A DNA stretch of 64,000 nt, taken from NCBI GenBank assembly GCA_019044685.2, contig JAGTXX020000012.1:124001-188000 (forward strand), in the 5' to 3' direction. A program made the position numbers and the translations under genes. Source of the stretch: Nannochloris sp. 'desiccata'. Its lineage: Eukaryota; Chlorophyta; Trebouxiophyceae; Chlorellales; Chlorellaceae. The first letter of the stretch is position 1, and the number at the start of each line of letters is the position of its first letter. The notes beneath the pieces are model-generated. The model saw only the letters and a list, made by a program, of their open reading frames with translations. It searched no databases and was not told the origin of the DNA. This document shows, piece by piece, positions 1-12,254 of this stretch.

Positions 1-1
1 T

Positions 2-3000
2 GATCCATCACGTAAATTAGCTTCTAAAGTGGGATATTTATTAACCACTTTGCTGGCGGCTCATCCGGGAATGAAAGCGGTGGTCGTCAGAGAAGTTGAA
101 AGATTTGCCTTCCGCCCTGGATTAGCTGATCGAGCACGGTATTACGCAGTTGTGTTTTTGAATCAGATGGTACTGACGCATAAAGATGCACCGGTCGCGG
201 GTGTGTCTCTTGCTCGGCGCCTTGTCGACGTCTACTTCACTTTATTCAAACTCGTAATGGAAGGGAAAGTAGGGACAGCAGCTACATTGGCAGCAGCAAA
301 ACGTGAAAAGGCAAAGAAAGAAGCAGATGCACGTGCTGCGAGACGAGGTAAGAAGAAAGCAGCGGCACAAAAGAAGAAAGATATTAATATTAATGAGGAT
401 AATGACCACCAAGGCGATGCTGAAGACGACGACGGTGATGAAAAGGGGCAAGCGTCAGGGGGACAACACAGTGGAGAAATGGATGCTCGAATGCTATCTG
501 CGTTAATTACTGGTGTACGTCGTGCATTTCCCTTTGTTGCTGCTGAAGAAGTTGAGCCCTTGATCGAAGCCCATGCAGGTTAGTTTACAGTTTCCTTTTT
601 TTTTTTTAACATTTTCCCGGACGCTTCTCCGAGGTGAAAAGTGGCCTTTCTTTGCGTCCGTCAGCTCTTTAATGCGTACCGCATAGTAATTTAGAGGGAG
701 TTATAACAGCACCGACTAGTGTTATACAGTGCTGTCAGTGCTGTGCCCTCCCCCAACAGATCTTTAAAAATTAACAAACTTCAATCCTTGATTTTTCTAT
801 TTAATCCTCCCTTGGCTAACTAGATTATTTACTCCTCCTTCTTTCTTTTTATTTCTATTTCTCGTTCTTATAGATGCACTTTTTCGTCTTACGCATAATG
901 TTGGATCTCTCGGTGTCGCCACCCAAGCTCTCCTTTTACTCCATCAGCTCATGTCTTCTAGGAACTCCATTTCGGATAGATTTTATCGTGCTTTGTATGC
1001 TGTGCTTGCCTCGCCAGAACTAACCAGATCTACAAAAGCACCCATGTTTTTAGCGTTACTATTCAAAGCGTTAAAGCAAGATGTGAGTCCACGCAGAGTG
1101 GCTGCATTTGCAAAAAGATTGTTGCAGGTAGCGTCAGAAGCCCCGGCAAATTTTGCTTGTGGCTGCTTGATGTTGACTTCTGAATTGTTAAAGACGAGAG
1201 CTGGGTTGTGGAATGCGGTATTACAGGGGGAGGAGAAGGAAAGTGACGCTGTTGAGAAGTTTAAAGACGCTGAGGAAGAGGAAGATGGTGATGTTGGTAA
1301 AAATAAAAACAAGGGGAAGGGAAAACCAAAGAGCCAAGAAGAAGATTTCGAGGTTGTCCCGCTTATTGCAGCACCTGCTTCCCCTGCATCCCCTGCTTCT
1401 AAAGCTGGTGCTTCCAACCAAGCTGCGTGGCCAATTCCTGGAAGCTACGATATGCGTAAACGTGAACCTCAATACGCCAACGCAGAACGATCGTGCTTCT
1501 GGGAGTTGTTGCCCCTTGCTTCTCACGCTCACCCGTCTGTTGCAGCCATGGCCAGAACCTTATTGGCTGGTGCGAATGTGTCGTACGATGGTGATCCGTT
1601 ACAAGATTTGACATTGCATGCCTTTTTGGATAAATTTATACAAAAGAAGGCTAAAGTGGCTTCTCGGGGTGACTCGCTCATGCAGCCGATCCGTGCCGGT
1701 AGCACAATCGGCGGGGGAGGCATCGACAATGTTGGAGGTATCGTTCCCCTGGGAGGTGCAGCTGGCGCTGCTGCTGTCGGTGCTGCTTTTTCTGCACTGG
1801 ATACACGTGATGTCGCACCAGACGATGCGTTTTTCTACAAATTCTACTCCTTACAAGCTGCAAACGGCGGTAAACACGCGAAGAAAAAGAAGAAAACAAA
1901 AGGCGGTGACGATGAGGAAGAGCTTGTTTCCGACGAAGATGGCGATGGTGGTAGTGAGGATGATGATGCTATGGATGATTTCTTAGCTGGGGAAGAAGAT
2001 GGAGGTGATGAGGGGATTGGTGCTGATCCAGATGGTACTTTTAAAAGCGATTTTGATTATTCAGAGTTAGAGGCAGCGATGAAGGAAGAAAGCGATGTTA
2101 GCGGGGAAGAAAGTGAGAGCGAAGATGATAGCGAGGGAGATAGTGATTTCAGTGAAGAGGAAGAAGGAGAAGGAATAGAAAAACTTGGTAGAGCTCTTCG
2201 AGGTAAAAAAGACGTTGGGGGTAGTGAGAGTCTTGATGAGAGTGGTGATGAGAGTCTTGATGGTGCCGAGTTTTCTGATTTATCCGAAGGTTCTTCTTCT
2301 GACATGGACGCAGACTCTGAAGAGGACTCTGAAATTAGTGGTGATGAAGCAAGTGATGCTGCTGCCGATGCTGAAATAGCTGCTCTAATGGAAAAATTGA
2401 ATAAAAATAAAAGTGCTAAAATAAATAAAAAAAGGAAGAAGAAAGAATCTGCTACTACTGACCAAGAAGAAGAAGAAGAAGAAGAACAGACTGAGGAGGA
2501 TTCTGAAGATGATGGGATTCCTGAGGATATCAATCCATTTGATTTGGCTGAAGCTACGGATAGCGAAGCTGAAGAAGAAGAAGTAGTTGAAGAAGTCGAT
2601 GGCAGCGATGGTGTTGATGTTGATAGCAGTGAAGATGAGGAAAGCGAAGATGATGATCTTATGCTTGATGATGATTTTGGTTCAGAGAGCGATGTCAGTG
2701 AAATCGATAGTGAGGAAGAAACTCTGCCGAGCAGTGGTCGTGGTGGTGGTGGTCGTAAAGGTAAAAGTAAAGATAAGCCTGTGTTTGCTTCTGCTGATGA
2801 GTTTGATGATTTGATTGTGCGGGATCTTGATGGGAGAGTAGAAGAAGAAGAAGCTGAAAAGGTAAAGGCAGATGCTGGGTATAGAAATAAATCGAGCAGA
2901 GGGAGAGGTGGCTTTGGCGGTGGTGGTGGCGCTCGGGGTCGTGGTAGAGGTGGCAGTGGTAGAGGGAGAGGGAGAGGCTCTGCAGGCCCAGGTACTGCTG

Positions 3001-3020
3001 CTAAACGTCAGAGAAAGTAG
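2..3020 (+). CDS. CEBPZ: Noc1/CEBPZ-type ribosome biogenesis factor, 5'-truncated by window edge
   Basis: C-terminal part of a CCAAT-binding-factor/Noc1 (yeast Mak21) protein, a nucleolar factor for 60S subunit assembly and export. Exon 1 is open from base 2 and ends at 578; a 295-bp GT-AG intron (579-873) follows, and exon 2 runs 874-3020 (phase kept: GAT codon across the junction). The CBF domain is recognised from HPGMKAVVVREVERFAFRP, the RARYYAVVFLNQM stretch, LVDVYFTLFK, and after the intron RFYRALYAVLASPEL and KAPMFLALLFKAL. These match the family consensus as I know it. A Lys-rich insertion interrupts the domain before the intron. The last ~350 residues are Asp/Glu/Ser-rich with CK2-like sites and end in an RGG tail (GRGRGRGGSGRGRGRG), more RGG-rich than animal CEBPZ. 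A TGTAA motif lies at 3102-3106, 82 nt past the stop. Confidence 0.9.
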
Positions 3021-3254
3021 AAACGTTTCAACATTGTCAGCGCTATTTTCATTCACTCCATTTTGTACTGGTTGAATTAAATACAAACAACCACCGTTTG
3101 GTGTAAAACAGGGAAGTTGCTTCTCTTATTAAAGTTATAAAATTATTTCGGATCGAGGGTATATTTATATACAACTAGTTTACCATCTGTACACACAAGT
3201 AATTAAAGAAATCAATAAAGAACTCAGTCACATTTCTATAATATTCCCAATACT

Positions 3255-4535
3255 TTACTTCCCATAACCATATGTTGAATTATATCGACGCCCACCACCA
3301 TGAGGGTCAGCGCCTCGTGTTGCAGATCGTACAGCTTCATTTTGTCGTTTTCGTTCTTCTTGTTCTCTACGGAGTCGTTCTTCACGTAGTTTACTCCATG
3401 TAGTATCTACTTTCCTTTTACGGTCGTTACGAGAACTTTCTTTTTCTTCTTTTTTCTTTCTACTCTTCTCCTTTGATTTTTCTTTTTTACCTTTTTTATG
3501 TTCATTTTCAGCAGCTTTTGGAATTACTTTAACTCCTTTAAGAAGCGATATTCCCTCCCCTTTTTTACTGTCACGTTCAGCAGCAATGAGAGCAGCCCTT
3601 CCTTCTTCCTTCCATTTCTCCATTACAGGTACTGACACCAGGGCTGCTCCTTGTTGGTGTCCATTGGGTACGCTGGAGTTGCCATCAGCACCAGCTACAA
3701 CTGCAGTAAGGCTTGAAGGATGTCGTGCATACCATGGAGATTTTGAATGTGACCCCTCCCTTGCACTTACACCACCTCCACCACCTCCTCCTCCTCCACC
3801 CAATCCATATCCAAATTGGAAACTTTCATCAAAAAGAGGATTTGAGGTATGAGTCTTCATATCGCCTCTTTTTGATAGTAATAGCCGTTGTTCAGCAGCT
3901 TTATCGGGATTTTTAGCTCGAGATTCTTCTTCTGCAAATAAATTAAAGTGCTCTAGTTTAGGAGCCGCTGCTTTGGCGGTGTTGCTAGTTTCAGTGATGT
4001 TGGCTTTTTCAATTTGAGAAACGCCTGCTGCTTTGAGTTGTGGCGCAGAGTCAAGCTGACGAGCTATTTCTGCAAGGGAAGGCGCATGCTTCTGTTTCTT
4101 CGACACTCTCTTCTCTTTTACCTCTTCCCTCTTCTGGCGTTTTAAAGGGGGAGGAAGACTACTTGCTCCTGCTGCTGTGGTTCCCAATGACAGCATGGGG
4201 TCGCCGCCGACAGCACCATCATCGGGCGGTGGTGCTCCTTCTTCACATTGATATCTAGTAGTCAATGCTGTCACCTCTATTTCTAAGGATCTAGATCCCT
4301 CTCCTGCTTCTAATGCATCTAAATTAATGGAAGCAGCGCCTCCATGGCGTTGTCTCGCTCGTTCTTTAAGGGCGAGGCGGCGGTGTTCCCTCTCTGCAGC
4401 ATTATGTTTTTCAGCGATTACTTGTTGACGTTGGTCGTATTTAGCTTCGTCACGAGCAACTTTAAGACGGTTGTCACGGTTGTAGACATTCCATTTTTTC
4501 TGTGGAAGAATGTTCAGGCCTCCATGACCTCCCAT
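3255..4535 (-). CDS. LENG1: LENG1-like protein with CIR N-terminal domain
   Basis: Intronless 426-residue protein. The N-terminus (MGGHGGLNILPQKKWNVYN, then NRLKVARDEAKYDQR) is the CIR N-terminal domain seen in leukocyte receptor cluster member 1 and CBF1-interacting corepressor proteins: NILP..W.V.N.DN...V..DE. Family members are nuclear and associated with spliceosomal material; the precise role here is unknown. The middle carries a poly-Gly run (about residues 236-246) and Ser/Pro-rich linkers. A LLSKRGDMKTHTSNPLFDE segment resembles the conserved internal motif of LENG1. The C-terminus is Lys/Arg/Glu coiled-coil sequence ending HGGGRRYNSTYGYGK. It is divergent from the CAP gene with about 250 bp between the two start codons. 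Confidence 0.75.
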   Translation of the reverse strand: MGGHGGLNILPQKKWNVYNRDNRLKVARDEAKYDQRQQVIAEKHNAAEREHRRLALKERARQRHGGAASINLDALEAGEGSRSLEIEVTALTTRYQCEEGAPPPDDGAVGGDPMLSLGTTAAGASSLPPPLKRQKREEVKEKRVSKKQKHAPSLAEIARQLDSAPQLKAAGVSQIEKANITETSNTAKAAAPKLEHFNLFAEEESRAKNPDKAAEQRLLLSKRGDMKTHTSNPLFDESFQFGYGLGGGGGGGGGGVSAREGSHSKSPWYARHPSSLTAVVAGADGNSSVPNGHQQGAALVSVPVMEKWKEEGRAALIAAERDSKKGEGISLLKGVKVIPKAAENEHKKGKKEKSKEKSRKKKEEKESSRNDRKRKVDTTWSKLREERLRREQEERKRQNEAVRSATRGADPHGGGRRYNSTYGYGK

Positions 4536-4667
4536 GATTTAAAAATCAATAGTCAGTTTATTTGTGGGATTACTCTCTGATGCTCTTAGCAGCCTGAGAA
4601 AACATGTTTAAAATTATTTAGAATTCAATAACATGTATATTCATAAGGGAAGACGCTCTTGGAGCTT

Positions 4668-4699
4668 CTCAACTCAACTCAACTCAACTCAACTCAACT
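4668..4699. repeat. CTCAA pentanucleotide microsatellite in divergent promoter
   Basis: About six tandem copies of CTCAA between the LENG1-like start (4535, minus) and the CAP start (4786, plus). It is the only simple repeat in this shared upstream region. No regulatory role is shown by the sequence. Confidence 0.85.
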
Positions 4700-4785
4700 G
4701 ACTGCTCTGGTTGCTTTGCAAAAATTCCAAGCCTCAACTACCGACGGTCGGCCTTGCATCACTTTATTTATTTCACAAATAAGGC

Positions 4786-6578
4786 ATGGAAGACGTCGTG
4801 TCACGCCTAGAGCGCGTGGCTGCGCAGCTTGAGGCAGTCAAGGTATGAAATTAATTTATTTCTGATCAGTGCCAGATCAGTTACTTTTCTTCAGCACGTC
4901 CACTTTCAACCCCTTTGTTTGCCGGTATGTCGAACAATCTAGTTACAAAAGCTCCGTAATATACTTCGCACAGGTTCATTTTGCTTCTGGGTCTGGCACA
5001 GCCTCAACCGCTCCAGCAGCTCACCCTGCTGCTGCTGCCACCTCTCCTCCTCAGGAGGCTCCTGCTGTCCAAAGTGGTCAACCAACCTCTTCCTCTTCTT
5101 CGTCTGTAACTGCCTATCAAGCTCTCCTTGGCACTCAAGTCTCCGATCTCATCACCGCAGCAGAAACCATTGGCGGTGAAGTTCTTCGCGCCACTCGCAT
5201 TGTTGCAGATGCTTTCCACTCCGAATTAGAAATCATCGCAGCCTTCGCTTCATGCCCTAAACCCACCGACCCCTCTGCATTACAACCTCTGCTTCAACCC
5301 ACAGCAGAGAAGATTATGGAAGCTGGTACTCTAACCTCAGGCCCTCGTTCTCAATATGCCGACCATTTTAGAACGTTGTCGGAAGCAGCTCAGGCACTTA
5401 CGTGGGTAGCATATCAACCTGGCTGTGGGCTTGCCTTACCACCCCAGCATGTGGAAGATGCGTGGAGTGCTGCTGAGTTTTATGCGAATAAAGTTTTAAT
5501 GGGATGGAAGGGAAGAGGACCAGAACATGGTGTGTGGGTAGCGGCATTGAAAGCCTCATTACTGACGTTGAAAGGATACTGTGCTCAATATCATTCTACT
5601 GGGCCAGCATGGAATCCCAATGGAACTTCAGATGTATCAACATTCAAATATGATCAGAAAAATGTTAGTGGTGGTACTGCAGCACCGAAACAGGCAGCAC
5701 CTGCTGCTGCAATAAAAAAAGCCGGGCCGCCCCCACCTCCTCCTCCACCCCCTCCCGGTTCGTTAATTCAACCCAAACAGCAACCAGCTGCAGCTACTAC
5801 TACTCCTGCTGCCCCATCTAGTAGTGGTACTATGGCTGCGTTATTTGCCGATATCAATAAAGGCACAGCAGTCACAGCAGGATTAAAGAAAGTAACTGAT
5901 GATATGAAAACTAAAAATAGATCTGATCGTACTGGTACGGTACCTAGTAGTACGAGTACTGGTAGTGGTGGTGGTAGTGGCAGTAGTGATACTACTATTG
6001 GGGGTAATATCAAGAAAAAAGGTTCTATTACTACCCTTCCACCTCGTTTTGAATGCGAACAAGGGCGGAAATGGGTCATCGAAAACCAAAAGGGCAACAA
6101 GCCAGACAGTGGTGGTGGTGGTGGAATAGTCGTTGAAAACACAGAACCGAAGCAAACAGTCTACATCTACAATTGCCATGATAGTACAATCCAAGTACGG
6201 GGTAAAGTCAATGCTATTACGTTGGATAATTGTACCAAATGTGGTTTAGTTTTTGATACTGTCGTGGCATCGTGTGAGGTCGTTAATTGCATTAGTGTGC
6301 AGATACAGTGTACTGGTGATGCACAGACCGTCGCTGTAGAGAAGACTGATGGGTGCCAGTTGTTTATGTATGCTGAAGCGTTGGAAAAGACAGGTATAAC
6401 TTCAGCAAAAATTAGTGAGTTCAATGTCGTCGCCTTGAAGAATACTACGAAGGGCGGTGGTGGCGGTGAAAAAGAAGAAGAAGAAGAGCCTCAAGAGTTT
6501 GCTATCCCTGAGCAGTATCTGAGCAGATATATAAATGGAAAGATGGTGACTGAAACCGTCACTCACAGCGGTGGTTGA
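4786..6578 (+). CDS. CAP1: Adenylyl cyclase-associated protein (actin-monomer regulator)
   Basis: Two exons, 4786-4842 and 4974-6578, joined in phase 0 across a 131-bp GT-AG intron; 553 residues. Exon 1 encodes MEDVVSRLERVAAQLEAVK, the classic CAP N-terminal oligomerisation motif (RLE...LE), so this short exon fixes the start. Next comes the helical-folded domain: GGEVLRATRIVADAFHSELE, QALTWVAYQPG and KASLLTLKGYCAQYHSTGPAW. A proline-rich linker (PPPPPPPPPPG, about residues 290-300, profilin/SH3 type) and a WH2-like stretch follow. The C-terminal CARP beta-helix has KWVIENQKGN, VYIYNCHDSTIQVRGKVNA and IQCTGDAQTVAVEKTDGCQ. CAP recycles cofilin-bound ADP-actin in the cytosol. TGTAA occurs at 6666-6670. 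Confidence 0.95.
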
Positions 6579-6883
6579 AGACACAAGACATGGGGGAAAT
6601 TTGAACCTTGGTTATAAGGCAGACTCCGACTCGAGCCTCTGTTGCCACGATGTCGGAGGAGACACTGTAATTGAGTGATTAATAATATGATTTTTCCCGG
6701 ACCCTTTTTTTTTAAACAAGATATCATGGTGTTCTTACTTTTACTCAAAAATTATATCAGAAATTAGAGAGTATTACAGTCAGAGATTAAAAACGGCTCT
6801 TAGAAAAATCGGACTATAACGGACAAACACATGGTACGATACGCCTTCCTGCAACCAAAGTATTCTTATATTTTTCCATGTAT
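6579..6883. other. Convergent intergenic region (CAP / PSMA1 3' ends)
   Basis: Both flanking genes end here. It holds a plus-strand TGTAA (6666-6670) for CAP and a minus-strand TGTAA (TTACA at 6774-6778) for the proteasome gene. No open frame or RNA gene is apparent. Confidence 0.6.
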
Positions 6884-7918
6884 TTAATCTTCCATTGGTG
6901 CCGCAGCGTCACCACCCTCACCACCAGCACCACCATCTGTCCCACCGACAATCTCTTCATCTCTTACAGCAGCAACAAACGGTGCCAATGCTTCATCTTC
7001 CAGAATAGTAAACGCCTGATCAGAACCCACAATGGAAACTGAACAGTTCTTTTCAGTCAAGTCGCCATCTTGTAATGAAGAGTGCAATGCCTGGAGAGCG
7101 TGTCTCACCAACTCATCGACAGAAGCATCACCAAAAGTCTCAAAATTGCGTTCCAAATAAGTTTTTGCAGCTTGAGAACGGGCTCCCATGGCAAACGCTT
7201 TATAATCATAGAAATTACCCGATGGGCAGTTGTAAAAAATATGTGCCCCTGCTTCATCTACTCCTGCGACAATAAGACCTACGCCATAAGGTCTTTTCCA
7301 AGAGCGTTGGGTACCTACTTGAGCTCTATCTGCGACTTGACGGACAAGACGTCCTAAAGGCATGGGAGATTCGTAAACGTAGCGGTGATTGAGGCACTCG
7401 TTACGCATGTAGCGGCAGAGAATGCGACCATCTGCAGTGAGGCCAGAGATTGCAATACCCATGTGATCATCGATTTTGAAGATCTTGCGTTGGTAAGAAG
7501 AAAGTTCAGATGGAGCACGCTTTAAAGTGGCGAGAACTGCATGGGTCTTGCTCTGCAAAGGGTACAATCCAAGGCGGCGGTGAGAGGCAAAAATCAGTTT
7601 GAAGAGCACGAGGTGTGAAAGAACAAGATCAAAGATATGCAAACTCAAACCCTCATCATGTCTTCCTACTGCAATATCAAGTGAAATATCTGCTTACTTT
7701 GAGACCAACAGCAGCGCTACCTTGCTTGACTGCTTCCATTGCATATTCTATTTGAAAGATGCGGCCCTGTGGACTCCAGGTGACCACATCCGTATCATAC
7801 TGCACCGCGAAAAATTAGATGTCAATATGTAAAGCTTATTTGTCTCCAGATGACGACATGATTTCAGCCGAATATAAAAATAAGATGAAGTTGAAGATCA
7901 TACCTGATTCCTAAACAT
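6884..7918 (-). CDS. PSMA1: 20S proteasome subunit alpha-6 (PSMA1)
   Basis: Three exons on the minus strand: 7904-7918 (MFRNQ only), 7698-7799 and 6884-7552, all junctions phase 0; introns 104 and 145 bp. The joined protein has 261 residues, close to human PSMA1 (263). The proteasome alpha signature is split by the introns: [20 protein letters not shown], then [14 protein letters not shown] and [17 protein letters not shown]. Strong family matches are [33 protein letters not shown] and [14 protein letters not shown]. The subunit sits in the outer alpha ring of the 20S core and does not carry the catalytic Thr. The Gly-rich acidic tail ([20 protein letters not shown]) is longer in glycine than usual. 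The 15-nt first exon is supported by family homology and clean GT/AG ends. Confidence 0.96.
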
Positions 7919-8434
7919 TTTGCTGAGCTATGTCCTATTAATGTGCTATGCGCGTATTATCTACTTATTGGGCTCGCTGCGCTGCTCTAGGAGGAGAAAG
8001 AAATCTTCCACGAGAAGTGATCAGAAAATTCTTAATTCAATTTGTGATCAGCAAAGCAATAATAGGTGCTTCAGTGCAGGATTGAGTAACAATTTTATAG
8101 CTTTTATTTAGAAAATGTGTACTGAGCAAGGGGAGTGGTATTCAGGGATAAAAGCCCTCGAAATAAAAGTGGAGCCTGCAGTTGCAGCAGCGCTGTGCTC
8201 TGAGAGCAGCTCTTGGCGCTTCTAGTCCCGGACCGAACTGAACGATAAAGGCGACAGTTCAGCGGACGTGACATTTATGCTAATCAAGCTAGAAGCAATG
8301 TATTCCTGCTTGCGAATCGTTTAACGAACGCAGTGAGGAGGCAATGACAGCGGAGGTCGTTGGGCGGGGCCTTTCTTTTTAAATCATTCTCAACATGTAC
8401 TAAAATTATAATAAACAGAATACCAATTAAATTT
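7919..8434. other. Intergenic region, PSMA1 promoter and GWD 3' end
   Basis: 516 bp between the PSMA1 start and the GWD stop codon, both on the minus strand. No coding frame with family similarity, tRNA or repeat could be supported. The GC-richer part 8170-8370 has several short palindromic stretches but no clear element ends. Confidence 0.5.
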
Positions 8435-11400
8435 CTATTCTCTAATAACTTGGGGCCTTGCTTGTACTACAGCTACGTTTCCTTCGCTATCTACCACTCC
8501 TTCTATGTCTTGAGGGCTGCCACACGCTGCCTCTACCTCAGCGCCCACAGCAGCCAACTTTCGTAAAACAGCAGTTCTCGTCTCGCCATCCCAAATCAAC
8601 GAATCTTCAGCGTATTTCACAGCATCTACTTTGAATGGAGTCAACGGAACTGAGCTGTACAAACCAGCTCCAGCAAATTCTTCAAGATCTTCGCCATTAG
8701 AATCAGATCTGGCTATCAACAATTTTCCATTACTAGGCATCTCTGCTCTTAAAGCTTGACGTTTTGATGGGAAAGTAGAAACCTCGACATTTTTACCGTT
8801 GTTTGTAGCAGTGAAACTTAATGCCCGGCCTGGGTAGTTGCCGACGAGAGCTTCACCCATGCCGATGACGAGCTCTCCATGTAACTTGCCAGCTTCTCCT
8901 GTAAGGGGATCTGCTGTATGGAGGACAAACGCATACGAAGCAGGAATCACTTCTTGGACTAGGACAGACATGTAGAGATCAGATTCTTTAACGCCTTGAG
9001 ATTGTCTGCTCAACCAGGCACGGTCGTTCCATTTTGACGCCCAGACTCTACACACAGCAGCCCACGTTTCCGCCCAAGAAGTAGATTTGGGGGAAGTCCA
9101 TTCAATGGCAGAGGCGATCAGGCCAGTAGATTCTGCAGCAGTGGCTGCAGTGGAGATGAGATCAGCAGGGGCAGTGAGCTCAGTTCGGATGGTTTGACGC
9201 AGCACACGAAGCGCAGCGGGGATACCTGTGCCAGCAGCAGTGCCAGCCAATTCTTTTTCTGCTGCCGCAATAGCTTTCGCGATGGTAGAATTAGAAGAAT
9301 CGGATAATACACGTTCAAATGTACCGAATGGGAATGCAATTGAGGATGGCATGTTTACGTTGCTTGGTAATTTGCCACGTAAACCTGCAAGATTTAATCC
9401 TTTCCCACCCACAGCACCTGACGCAAACTCGGATTCAGTTAAAACCCAGGGCGTGGTCTTCTTACCCACAGCACTCGGCTTGTCTAATTTTAATTTAGCA
9501 CTAGATTTAGAGGAAGTGGAAGAAGAAGAAGAAGTTTTTGCACCCCCCTTGCCGCTTGTGGTACTCTCTACCATAGCGACATCACCAGTGGGGGTCACAC
9601 CCACCTCCACAGCCTTGCCTTCCAATTCAGACCGCAATTCCTCTAAAACACTCGGATCAAAACAGGAGGCTAACAATACATTCTGTGCTCGTGCTCTGAT
9701 AGCCACATGAGACAGCACATCAGTCGCCGACCCAGTGATCACAGCAACTACATTTTCAGGGATATCTTCATTTCCAGTTAATTTCTCAACTACGATAGCT
9801 ACAGGTTCAGCAGGTGGTTTGCCTTGGATACTGGATAAATCAGGCATACTGATAAGCTTTCCAACAGCAACGCCAGGACCCTGACTGACTACTTGCCAGG
9901 CACCGACATCGGCAGCAGCACGAAGAGAAGGGCCTAAACGCTGCAATAACGGACTGAGGATGAATAAAGGTTGAGAACGAACGACTTCTTCGCCAAAATT
10001 CATGATATATGCTTGATCAATATCACAGGCGGTACCAAAACGCTCCGCCAGCGGCTGTACTAATCGCACAATATCATCCGCAAAGCCCTCAAGACACAAC
10101 GCAGTAAAATCAGCAGCAGCCAACGCCATTTTACCCCACTCTTTATTCTGCCAGCGATCTTCACGAGATGCCACACGATGCCATTGGGCTGTTGCTGCCA
10201 TCAATTCTTCATTATCACCAGCGACAGTAGCATTATCCAAAACTAATCCGATTAAAGCAACAACATCATCATCCGATAATGCACTCTTATCCGTACGTTC
10301 TACACATAATCTGAAGTACGAATCCAATGCAATATCTAAAAGCAATACATCTCGAGATGCCCCGGGCGACATCCATACCGCAACAAGCCTACGTCTGGCC
10401 TCGACAATCTTGCCAGGAACCCACCATTCGTTTCTATTAGCTAAGATATCACTAATGGTCCAAGAAAGATCGCCATCCATATGGCCTTTGGCCATATTAT
10501 AGGCAACATCCAAATCCGCACCGGAATGAGTAGTTTTTAAAGTCCATAAATAGCCTTCAAAGGGCCCAATTAAATGAGGTAAATGGCATGGGCAGGGGTT
10601 GACAGGATGATCCATATTTGCCAAAGTTTCAGGAGTGATATTACCCCGTTCCCACGCTACACGCCAAAACTCTCCCATGTCATTCGATCTTAAAAACGCT
10701 AAATACGCTTCACAGATGGTGACATCTTCCGGAGTAGTATTGGTATGTAATTTCTGATGCCAGGATTCAAGGAAATGGTCTTCAATACCAGGTCTGTGAC
10801 CTTCGCGAATACCATTCGATCGCATAATATCTAAAATTCCGTGACGGATGTCATCTCCATTCCCACCACCACGAGGTAATCCCGCCATTGCAGCACGTGC
10901 CAAGGTACGGGACAACGGGTCTTCAACTGTACGAACAGTATCCGCCATACGTTGTGCAAGCGTTTTCTGTGCGTGAGCTGCATCTTTACTTTGATAATTG
11001 GTTCCCTTGTACCAAGGCAATTGACGTTGAGTAGAGAGACGGAGCCAAGTGAGGATTAAAGCCATTCCTGGGGGTCCAGCAGCAGAAGCAGCAGTTAATA
11101 ATTGAGATGCCATGCAAAAACGACTAAAAAGAGACCAGCGTTCGTATTCAGATTCTGCCTCGATTACTTTGTCAACGAGTTCAGTTGAACTGGGAGGTTT
11201 TAAGTGGGCAACAAAATCACCACCACCACTATTCATCCACTTTTCACCATCTTTGAGAACGAATACAACACGAGAAGGGCATTTAGTGCCCGAAAATGTG
11301 ATGGAAACTTCATTTGAGGGGGCAAAAGAAGTCTGTACTGCCTTATCGCCGGCTTGATTGGTACCTTGAGGCCAATTTTCAGCTGCAGGTAAAACCCAAT

Positions 11401-11909
11401 CGTTTATTGCCCAATGGAGAGTCAAATTAGGACGCGATCCACCGTCCATGGTGGATATTCTGGCGGTGAAAGTGTCTGTGGCAGCATCTTCAGTTACAGT
11501 GATCATGATATTGACGTCGTCAAAGCGTTGCTCGGATAATACTTTGGGAGGGGCTACTTGGGCAGTAGCGGCAGCTGCTGATGGGACAATAGAGCCTGTA
11601 GAGATCGGGGAAGATACAAATTAAATTGAATTGTCAGCTAGGGAGAAGCAGAAATTAAAGCAAAAAACAAAGCTGGGTTGAAAATTAGGTTGGATGTCGA
11701 TGAAATGTTTCCTTTAAAAACGTACCAGACCGCAGAGGCTTTTGTTGACGTGTGATCGCACTGTAAACACGTCTCAAGACAGTAGATCTGGGATGCACTG
11801 ATAAGTTTGACAGTTTCAGTCTAGGTTGGATAGAGCTGGTCGTGGCATGTGGGCAACGCAGAGCGCTACCCTGGCCGAGACCATAGGATGCAGAGCTTGC
11901 TGGCAACAT
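8435..11909 (-). CDS. GWD1: Alpha-glucan water dikinase, plastid-targeted
   Basis: Two exons, 11726-11909 and 8435-11595 (130-bp intron, phase 1), giving 1,114 residues. Exon 1 encodes a Ser/Arg-rich start (MLPASSASYGLGQGSALR) that looks like a plastid transit peptide; it is assigned from matching phase and splice sites. A CBM45-like starch-binding region follows (LTLHWAINDWVLPAAENWPQ; VVFVLKDGEKWMNSGGGDF). The family core has GIEDHFLESWHQKLHTNTTP, NPCPCHLPHLIGPFEGYLW and the phosphohistidine loop GSATDVLSHVAIRARAQN with the catalytic His near residue 691. The C-terminal PEP-synthase-like nucleotide domain contains GGKGLNLAGLRG, IARSDSNGEDLEEFAG and DIEGVVDSEGNVAVVQARPQ. GWD transfers the beta-phosphate of ATP to glucosyl C6 of starch. 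Plant enzymes have about 1,400 residues with two CBM45; only one is seen here. Confidence 0.93.
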
Positions 11910-12254
11910 AGCAATGATTAACAAAAGATTGCTGATGAATAATGCTGGATCGGCCCAATTTTGTGCTGCTGCAGGATGAAAAGATGAACAGAAGAATTGA
12001 AGCGCCAGCGCCACGCTTCAACAGAAATTTCAACTTCCGAAGATTTTTTCGACTGCTGGCCTTGATATTTGTTTTTATATGTTCAGCATTTTTCATTAAC
12101 AGGATTTTGACAATGCACTTGGGTCACAACAAGTAAATGTAAGTTGGATATAAGGTGGCGCAGCAAAACCAACGCTGAAATAACAAAGTGCAAAAGTTAA
12201 TGGCAGACTTTTACTTTCCTATTATTATTATTATTATTCAACCATGTGAATCAG
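11910..12254. other. Intergenic region upstream of GWD
   Basis: 345 bp between two minus-strand genes. It should hold the GWD promoter and the 3' UTR of the GYF gene. A (TTA/ATT)n tract lies near 12220-12238. No further feature is seen. Confidence 0.5.

Noticed and set aside
2057..2533. 158-codon antisense frame opposite the Noc1/CEBPZ acidic tail
   Set aside because: A Ser/Leu-rich shadow of the GAA/GAT-rich sense strand.
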